NCBI GenBank assembly: GCA_900551505.1
Contig: URWK01000022.1
Span: 1 to 11,932 of the forward strand
Direction of reading: 5' to 3'
Length of the DNA: 11,932 bases
DNA from: an uncultured Ruminococcus sp.
GTDB lineage: Bacteria; Bacillota; Clostridia; Oscillospirales; Ruminococcaceae
Part shown: positions 8,067 to 11,932 of the stretch, one piece after another
Layout of the letters: each line of letters begins with the position of its first letter
Position numbering within the stretch: position 1 is the first letter of the stretch
Notes under the pieces: generated by a model
Told to the model about the DNA's origin: nothing
Seen by the model: only the letters and a program-made list of their open reading frames with translations
Databases searched by the model: none
Made by a program: the position numbers and the translations under genes

Positions 8067-9431
8067 TTATCTTTCTGAAATAGGTGTATAAGGTATTCTT
8101 TCAGCTACCGACTTGTAAGCAGGACGGATAATTTTTCCGTTGTTAAGCAGTTCTTCAATTCTGTGTGCTGACCAACCCGCAATTCTCGAAATAGCGAAAA
8201 TCGGTGTATAAAGTTCTGTCGGCAATCCGAGCATACTGTATACAAATCCGCTGTAAAAGTCAATGTTTGCACTTACGCCCTTATAAATTCTGCGTTCTTC
8301 TGCGATAACTTCCGGTGCAATTCTTTCTACCGCCGAGTAAAGCTTAAATTCCTTGTCCATGCCCTTTTCATGTGAAAGGCTTCCTACAAACTGACGGAAA
8401 ATGTTTGCTCTCGGGTCCGAAATCGAATAAACGGCGTGTCCCATTCCGTAAATAAGCCCTGCTCTGTCAAAAGCTTCCCTGTGAAGCAGTGCTTTAAGGT
8501 AATTTCTTACTTCGTCTTCGTCTTCCCAGTCTTTAAGTGTCCTCTTCATATCATCGAACATTTGCACAACTTTTATATTCGCTCCGCCATGCTTAGGCCC
8601 TTTAAGAGAACCGAGTGAAGCCGCTACAGTTGAATATGTGTCCGTTCCCGATGAGGTTACAACGTGTGTTGTAAATGTCGAGTTGTTACCGCCTCCGTGT
8701 TCTGCGTGAAGTACAAGTGCCACATCAAGAATTTTTGCTTCAAGTGCGGTGTACTTGCAGTCCGGACGAAGAATATAAAGCAGGTTTTCGGCAGTGGAAA
8801 GTTCCGGCTTAGGCTGATGAATAAACAAACTTTCACCGTTCTTGTAGTAGGCGTAAGCCTGATAACCGTAGACCGCAAGCAACGGAAACAGCGAAATCAA
8901 TTCTATGCTCTGACGAAGCACATTCGGAATTGATGTGTCATTCGCATTGTCATCATATGAATACAGTGCCAGAACACTTCTTGAAAGCGTGTTCATCATG
9001 TCATTGCTCGGCGATTTCATTATAATATCTCTTACAAACGTTGTCGGAAGATGTCTGAAATCGGAAATAAGCTGTCTGAAGTCTTCAAGCTGTTTCTTGT
9101 TCGGAAGTTCCCCGAAAAGAAGCAGATATACAGTTTCCTCAAAGCCGAAGCGGTTTTCCGTAACAAATCCGTTTACAATATCTTCTATATTTATGCCTCT
9201 GTAGAAAAGTTTGCCGTCACACGGTACACTTTCACCGTTTACAATCTGACTTGAACATACTTCGCTTATGTCCGTCAGACCGGCAAGCACGCCTTTTCCG
9301 TTAAGGTCCCTGAGTCCCCTTTTTACATTGTACTGGGTGTAAAGTTCCGGTTCAATATTGTGGTTTGCCTTGCAGAGATGTGCAAGTTCCTGAATTTGTG
9401 GTGTAACTTCTGAAAAAGTGTAACGAGCCAT
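8067..9431 (-). CDS. gltA: Citrate synthase (Si-type family)
   Basis: Condenses acetyl-CoA with oxaloacetate to citrate, the entry to the oxidative branch that yields 2-oxoglutarate and glutamate. The start at 9431 (protein beginning MARYTFSEV) is chosen because AAAGGAG lies at 9445-9439, 7 nt upstream. An open frame extends upstream to 9590, but that part is Lys/Ile-rich, runs through the promoter and looks non-coding. The product is 454 residues, matching the longer clostridial citrate synthases rather than the roughly 370-residue Bacillus enzyme. Catalytic residues are in place: H245 in HAEHGGGNNS, H332 in GMGHAVYSISDPRA, and D391 in NIDFYSG, with conserved H281 in KGPKHGGAN. The gene is convergent with rpoC and divergent from the aroF leader. 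Family assignment is firm. A 2-methylcitrate synthase activity cannot be excluded from sequence alone, though no propionate genes are nearby. It is unrelated to the Re-citrate synthases of some clostridia. Confidence 0.95.
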   Translation of the reverse strand: MARYTFSEVTPQIQELAHLCKANHNIEPELYTQYNVKRGLRDLNGKGVLAGLTDISEVCSSQIVNGESVPCDGKLFYRGINIEDIVNGFVTENRFGFEETVYLLLFGELPNKKQLEDFRQLISDFRHLPTTFVRDIIMKSPSNDMMNTLSRSVLALYSYDDNANDTSIPNVLRQSIELISLFPLLAVYGYQAYAYYKNGESLFIHQPKPELSTAENLLYILRPDCKYTALEAKILDVALVLHAEHGGGNNSTFTTHVVTSSGTDTYSTVAASLGSLKGPKHGGANIKVVQMFDDMKRTLKDWEDEDEVRNYLKALLHREAFDRAGLIYGMGHAVYSISDPRANIFRQFVGSLSHEKGMDKEFKLYSAVERIAPEVIAEERRIYKGVSANIDFYSGFVYSMLGLPTELYTPIFAISRIAGWSAHRIEELLNNGKIIRPAYKSVAERIPYTPISER

Positions 9432-9507
9432 GAAATTTCTCCTTTCGTTCTTATTCCGCTTAGACATAAGCGAAATTAAAATGTTTATTTTTTTATATAC
9501 TTTTAAT

Positions 9508-9516
9508 ATTATAACA
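9508..9516 (-). promoter_or_regulatory. Extended -10 promoter of citrate synthase
   Basis: On the minus strand, TGTTATAAT contains a perfect -10 hexamer (9513-9508) preceded by TG, an extended -10 element. No good -35 box is seen at 16-18 bp. Transcription would start near 9501, leaving a leader of about 70 nt that includes a small hairpin (CGCTTA/TAAGCG, 9457-9462 with 9467-9472) just upstream of the ribosome binding site. Whether that hairpin regulates anything is unknown. Confidence 0.55.
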
Positions 9517-9599
9517 CAATTTTTATATAACTTAAAGAACATATATATTAATTTTAAGTGAATATGTTCAAATGAATAATCAATTAACATAACATCTTA

Positions 9600-9628
9600 T
9601 TGACTTTGCGGATTTAAAGTGTTATACT
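9600..9628 (+). promoter_or_regulatory. Sigma-A promoter of the aroF-tyrA leader
   Basis: TTGACT (9600-9605) and TATACT (9623-9628) are separated by exactly 17 bp, and TG at 9620-9621 adds an extended -10. This is a strong housekeeping promoter by consensus. Transcription would start near 9635, about 75 nt before the leader peptide start codon and about 275 nt before aroF, as expected for an operon controlled after initiation. Confidence 0.75.
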
Positions 9629-9633
9629 TTAAA
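9613..9633. promoter_or_regulatory. Inverted repeat over the aroF -10 box, possible operator
   Basis: TTTAAAGT (9613-9620) and ACTTTAAA (9626-9633) are perfect 8-nt inverted arms around a 5-nt centre. The repeat spans the -10 hexamer, so a dimeric repressor bound there would block polymerase. It is AT-rich and could be chance; no known operator is recognised. Confidence 0.3.
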
Positions 9634-9711
9634 GCAGTAAAGAAAAAGTAATTAAAACCACTTATTAAAATCAAATCATACAGAAATTATTTGGAAAGGA
9701 GTTTGCCCGCA

Positions 9712-9810
9712 ATGAATACAGTCAGCCGATTTTTCTATTACTATACAGTTTCATTCCGCTATTATTATTTCGGCGGAAATTTTGTGTTGCAGAAAAATCG
9801 GACTGAATAA
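9712..9810 (+). CDS. Tyr/Phe-rich leader peptide of the aroF-tyrA attenuator
   Basis: A 32-codon ORF with a good ribosome binding site (AAAGGAG, 9695-9701) 10 nt upstream of its ATG. By direct translation it has 6 Tyr and 5 Phe. Ten of these fall in residues 7-20, in two clusters, FFYYY (7-11) and FRYYYF (15-20), with a last Phe at 24. Such enrichment immediately before genes for aromatic amino acid synthesis is the hallmark of a leader peptide whose translation measures charged tRNA. When tRNA-Tyr or tRNA-Phe is uncharged the ribosome should stall in the clusters. The stop codon at 9808-9810 sits just past the 3' arm of the RNA stem (9791-9805), so a ribosome that finishes covers that arm. 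It lies 101 nt before aroF. The peptide itself probably has no function after synthesis. Expression is predicted from sequence only. Confidence 0.88.
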   Translation: MNTVSRFFYYYTVSFRYYYFGGNFVLQKNRTE

Positions 9811-9857
9811 GAGTAAAATATTTTCTGAATAATTTTCCGAAACTCTCCGACAGTCCG
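9719..9857 (+). promoter_or_regulatory. Ribosome-mediated transcription attenuator, Tyr/Phe-responsive
   Basis: Three mutually dependent pairings are visible. Stem 1:2 joins 9719-9723 and 9727-9736 with 9791-9805 (15 bp with one 3-nt bulge) and overlaps the first aromatic codon cluster. The antiterminator 2:3 joins CGGACTG (9799-9805) with CAGTCCG (9851-9857). It is continued by AGAGT/ACTCT (9810-9814 with 9842-9846) across a symmetric 4x4 internal loop, and by an A/T stem (9815-9822 with 9828-9836). The terminator 3:4 shares 9851-9856 with the antiterminator, so the two exclude each other. Predicted logic: with scarce Tyr or Phe the stalled ribosome masks strand 1, strand 2 pairs with 3, and aroF-tyrA is transcribed. 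With plenty, the ribosome reaches the stop and covers strand 2, and the terminator forms. A smaller inner hairpin, TTCCGC/GCGGAA (9754-9759 with 9773-9778), presents the second Tyr cluster in its loop. Confidence 0.82.
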
Positions 9858-9879
9858 TCAAGGACTGTCGTTTTCTTTT
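9848..9879 (+). terminator. Attenuator terminator before aroF
   Basis: A perfect 9-bp stem, CGACAGTCC (9848-9856) with GGACTGTCG (9862-9870), has a GTCAA loop and is followed at once by TTTTCTTTT (9871-9879). It ends 32 nt before the aroF start, between promoter and gene with no other gene in between except the leader peptide. That placement makes sense only as regulated termination. Confidence 0.9.
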
Positions 9880-9911
9880 ACTTAAAAATTTAAATCAAGG
9901 AGTCTTTTAAA

Positions 9912-10922
9912 ATGATTATCGTATGCAAAAAAAATACCTCAGATGAAAATATCAAAAATATCCTCGACCATATCGAATGCCAGGGCGTTTCCGCAAATAT
10001 AAGCAAGGGTGTTGAGTCAACTATTATCGGGCTTGTCGGAGATACTTCAAAGATTGATGTACAGAGCCTTGAAGTGCTTGACTCGGTAGAAAAAGTTCAG
10101 CGTGTTACAGAACCTTACAAGCTCGCAAACAGAAAATTCCATACTGACGACACTATCGTTGACGTAAACGGTACTAAAATCGGCGGTAAAGGTTTCGCAG
10201 TAATCGCAGGCCCTTGTTCAGTCGAATCAGAAGAACAGATTGTAGCAGTTGCCAAGGCTGTCAAGGCAAGCGGTGCAACATTCCTCCGTGGCGGTGCTTT
10301 CAAGCCGAGAACTTCACCTTACGCTTTCCGTGGACTTAAAGCAAGAGGTCTTGAACTTCTCAGAATCGCAAGACAGGAAACAGGACTTCCGATAGTAACC
10401 GAACTTATGAGCCTTGACCACCTTGACCTTTTCAGCGATGTCGATGTTATCCAGATTGGTGCAAGAAATATGCAGAACTTTGAAATGCTTTCTGAACTCG
10501 GACACTGCGACAAACCTATTCTCTTAAAACGTGGACTTTCAAACACAATCGAAGAATGGCTTATGAGTGCGGAATACATTCTTTCAGGTGGAAACAAGAA
10601 CGTTATCCTTTGTGAAAGAGGTATCAGAACATTTGAAACTGCTACCAGAAATACACTTGATATTTCAGCAGTTCCGCTCCTCAAACAGCTTACACACCTT
10701 CCTGTAATCGTTGACCCGAGCCACGCAACAGGTAAATCATTCCTCGTTCCTCCTCTCTGCAAGACTGCTGTAGTTGCAGGTGCTGACGGTATTATGGTTG
10801 AAGTCCACAATAACCCGAAAAAAGCCCTTTGTGACGGTGCTCAGTCACTTACGCCGGAGGCATTTGACGAAACTATGAAAAGCGTCAAAACTCTTTGCGA
10901 AGTGGAAGGCAGAACAATATGA
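9912..10922 (+). CDS. aroF: 3-deoxy-7-phosphoheptulonate (DAHP) synthase with ferredoxin-like domain
   Basis: Condenses phosphoenolpyruvate with erythrose 4-phosphate, the first step of the shikimate pathway to aromatic amino acids. The ATG at 9912 has AAGGAG (9897-9902) 9 nt upstream. At 336 residues it matches the Thermotoga maritima-type enzyme in length and layout: an N-terminal ferredoxin-like domain (about 1-70) then a TIM barrel. The metal ligands can be read as C102 (AGPCS), H271 (DPSHATG), E297 (VEVH) and D308 (CDG), essentially the Thermotoga positions. KPRTSPYAF (about 137-145) is the phosphate-binding signature, and KRG (about 206-208) and the ERG motif after ILC are also present. 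In this family the N-terminal domain gives feedback inhibition by tyrosine or phenylalanine, so flux is probably controlled at both protein and transcript level. tyrA overlaps its end by 4 nt (ATGA), implying translational coupling. The gene symbol follows common usage for this type. Confidence 0.96.
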   Translation: MIIVCKKNTSDENIKNILDHIECQGVSANISKGVESTIIGLVGDTSKIDVQSLEVLDSVEKVQRVTEPYKLANRKFHTDDTIVDVNGTKIGGKGFAVIAGPCSVESEEQIVAVAKAVKASGATFLRGGAFKPRTSPYAFRGLKARGLELLRIARQETGLPIVTELMSLDHLDLFSDVDVIQIGARNMQNFEMLSELGHCDKPILLKRGLSNTIEEWLMSAEYILSGGNKNVILCERGIRTFETATRNTLDISAVPLLKQLTHLPVIVDPSHATGKSFLVPPLCKTAVVAGADGIMVEVHNNPKKALCDGAQSLTPEAFDETMKSVKTLCEVEGRTI

Positions 10923-11770
10923 AAATTCTCGTTGTAGGACTCGGGCTTATAGGCGGTTCGCTCTGCAAGGCTTTCAAGACTTATACAAAACATTTTATTA
11001 TTGGTTGCGACAATAACCCGACCGTTACCAGACAAGCCATTGAACTTAACAGCATTGACAAAATCGCAGCGGAAGACGACTTCAAAAATGCCGATATTAC
11101 AATAATCTGTCTGCACCCCGATGTCGCAAGAACTTTTATCGAAAGTAATATTTCAAAGTTCGCAAAAGGCAGTATTCTTTGTGATGTGTGCGGTATAAAG
11201 GGCAAATTCACCGAAGATATGAGTAAACTTTCAGCCGAACATGGTATAAAGTATGTCGGCACTCACCCTATGGCAGGAAAGGAACATTTCGGATTTGAAT
11301 ATTCCGATTCAGAACTTTTCATAAATGCGAACTTCATTGTAACACCTCTTGAAGACACCGACAGAACGGCGGTAAATACTGTTATCGAACTTATGAAATC
11401 CGTAGGTTTCGGGAAAATAGTCGAAACTTCCCCGTATCAGCATGACCGAATGATTGCATATACTTCACAACTTGCACATATTGTTTCAAGCTCTTATGTA
11501 AAAAGCCCTTCTATTAAAACCGAAAACGGTTTTAGCGGAGGAAGCTTCCAGGACATGACAAGGGTTGCGACTATGAACGAATCTATGTGGGCAAATCTCT
11601 TTCTTGCAAATAAAGATTGCCTGCTTGAAGAACTCGACAATCTTATTTCAAATCTCACCGATTACAGAAATGCACTTGCCGAAGAAAACAAGCCCGAATT
11701 AATCAGTCTTATCAGGGACGGCAGAGAAATTAAAGAACAAAATCTGCGTGAACGTCTTAACAGTAAATAA
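10919..11770 (+). CDS. tyrA: Prephenate dehydrogenase
   Basis: Oxidatively decarboxylates prephenate to 4-hydroxyphenylpyruvate, the committed step to tyrosine. The start at 10919 forms an ATGA overlap with the aroF stop and puts the dinucleotide-binding motif GLGLIGGS at residues 7-14, directly after the first beta strand. An open frame begins 8 codons earlier (10895) but would only prepend a hydrophilic extension. The 283-residue protein has a Rossmann domain, the GTHPMAGKE motif with H116 (prephenate binding/catalysis), and the helical segment QHDRMIAYTSQLAHIVSS of the dimer domain. The usual DxGSxKG loop reads DVCGIKG here, placing C91 near the position of the serine that contacts substrate in the Aquifex enzyme. 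No C-terminal ACT domain follows, so feedback control by that domain is absent; the enzyme may rely on AroF inhibition and the upstream attenuator. NAD versus NADP preference cannot be read with certainty; the end of strand 2 (IIGCDNNP) has an Asp, favouring NAD. The next gene is lost beyond the contig end. Confidence 0.95.
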   Translation: MKILVVGLGLIGGSLCKAFKTYTKHFIIGCDNNPTVTRQAIELNSIDKIAAEDDFKNADITIICLHPDVARTFIESNISKFAKGSILCDVCGIKGKFTEDMSKLSAEHGIKYVGTHPMAGKEHFGFEYSDSELFINANFIVTPLEDTDRTAVNTVIELMKSVGFGKIVETSPYQHDRMIAYTSQLAHIVSSSYVKSPSIKTENGFSGGSFQDMTRVATMNESMWANLFLANKDCLLEELDNLISNLTDYRNALAEENKPELISLIRDGREIKEQNLRERLNSK

Positions 11771-11798
11771 GCTTTTCAGTTTTATAATCTTATAATCC

Positions 11799-11932
11799 GG
11801 CGCGCCCCCCCCGGGGTTGGAGGGGGGGGGGGCGGGGGGTTTTTTTTGTGGGGGGGGGGGGGGGGGGGGGGTGGGGGGGGCGGGGGGGGGGGAGGGAGGA
11901 GGGGGGGGGGGCGACGGCGTAGGGGTTGATGG
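11799..11932. other. Low-complexity poly-G contig end, probable artefact
   Basis: About 28 nt after the tyrA stop the sequence changes abruptly to long G-runs interrupted by single bases, with a short T-run. No coding signal or structured repeat is visible. It mirrors the poly-C left end once orientation is considered, which fits terminal read artefacts rather than genomic DNA. The 8-mer GGCGCGCC at the border (11799-11806) is probably incidental. Confidence 0.85.

Noticed and set aside
9432..9590. 53-codon upstream extension of the citrate synthase frame
   Set aside because: It reads through the AT-rich promoter and the AAAGGAG site that fits the ATG at 9431. Its Lys/Ile-rich translation does not resemble a citrate synthase N-terminus.
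9636..9911. T-box riboswitch controlling aroF-tyrA
   Set aside because: I looked for the conserved T-box (TGGNACCGCG-like) sequence and a stem I specifier loop and found neither. The leader peptide and alternative pairings account for the region.
10895..10918. Earlier in-frame start for tyrA
   Set aside because: It would overlap aroF by 28 nt and add a hydrophilic octapeptide before the first Rossmann strand; the ATGA overlap start is the natural choice.
11799..11806. GGCGCGCC octamer as a cloning junction
   Set aside because: It sits at the border of the poly-G artefact with no adjoining vector sequence, so it is more simply explained as low-complexity noise.

Overview
The window looks like a complete contig of about 12 kb from a Clostridia-type Firmicute of moderate GC, most likely a Ruminococcus-like member of the Oscillospiraceae. 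The evidence is the Gram-positive style of RpoB and RpoC, AGGAGG ribosome binding sites, a TTG start for rpoC, and the AT-rich intergenic regions with sigma-A promoters. This placement is an inference by eye. Both ends run into homopolymer, poly-C at the left and poly-G at the right. In outward orientation both are G-runs, so they are probably sequencing or assembly artefacts.

Layout. (1) Positions 71-283 hold a good sigma-A promoter and a leader hairpin in front of rpoB. (2) rpoB (284-4219) and rpoC (4234-7947) form a tight pair encoding the RNA polymerase beta and beta' subunits. Beta carries an unusual acidic tail of about 90 residues, and beta' carries a cysteine-rich insertion near residues 188-240. 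(3) A convergent gap (7948-8066) holds an intrinsic terminator and a striking 43-nt GC-rich perfect palindrome. (4) A Si-type citrate synthase gene runs leftward (8067-9431). (5) A divergent regulatory region (9432-9911) holds the citrate synthase promoter and, facing right, the promoter and attenuator of the aromatic amino acid genes. (6) aroF (DAHP synthase with an N-terminal ferredoxin-like regulatory domain, 9912-10922) overlaps tyrA (prephenate dehydrogenase, 10919-11770) by four bases.

The most interesting element is the aroF-tyrA leader. A 32-residue ORF (9712-9810), too short for routine gene calling, has its own ribosome binding site and contains 6 Tyr and 5 Phe, ten of them within residues 7-20. 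Its RNA can fold into a stem enclosing the aromatic codons (9719-9805). It can alternatively form an antiterminator (9799-9857) that is mutually exclusive with a strong intrinsic terminator (9848-9879) just before aroF. This is the architecture of trp/phe-type ribosome-mediated attenuation. Here it appears to sense Tyr and Phe and to control the entry enzyme of the shikimate pathway and the committed enzyme of tyrosine synthesis. In Firmicutes this job is more often attributed to T-box or repressor systems.

Together the genes cover transcription (rpoBC), entry to the oxidative branch leading to 2-oxoglutarate and glutamate (citrate synthase), and tyrosine supply (aroF-tyrA). Glutamate is the usual amino donor for tyrosine, but no regulatory link between these units is visible.
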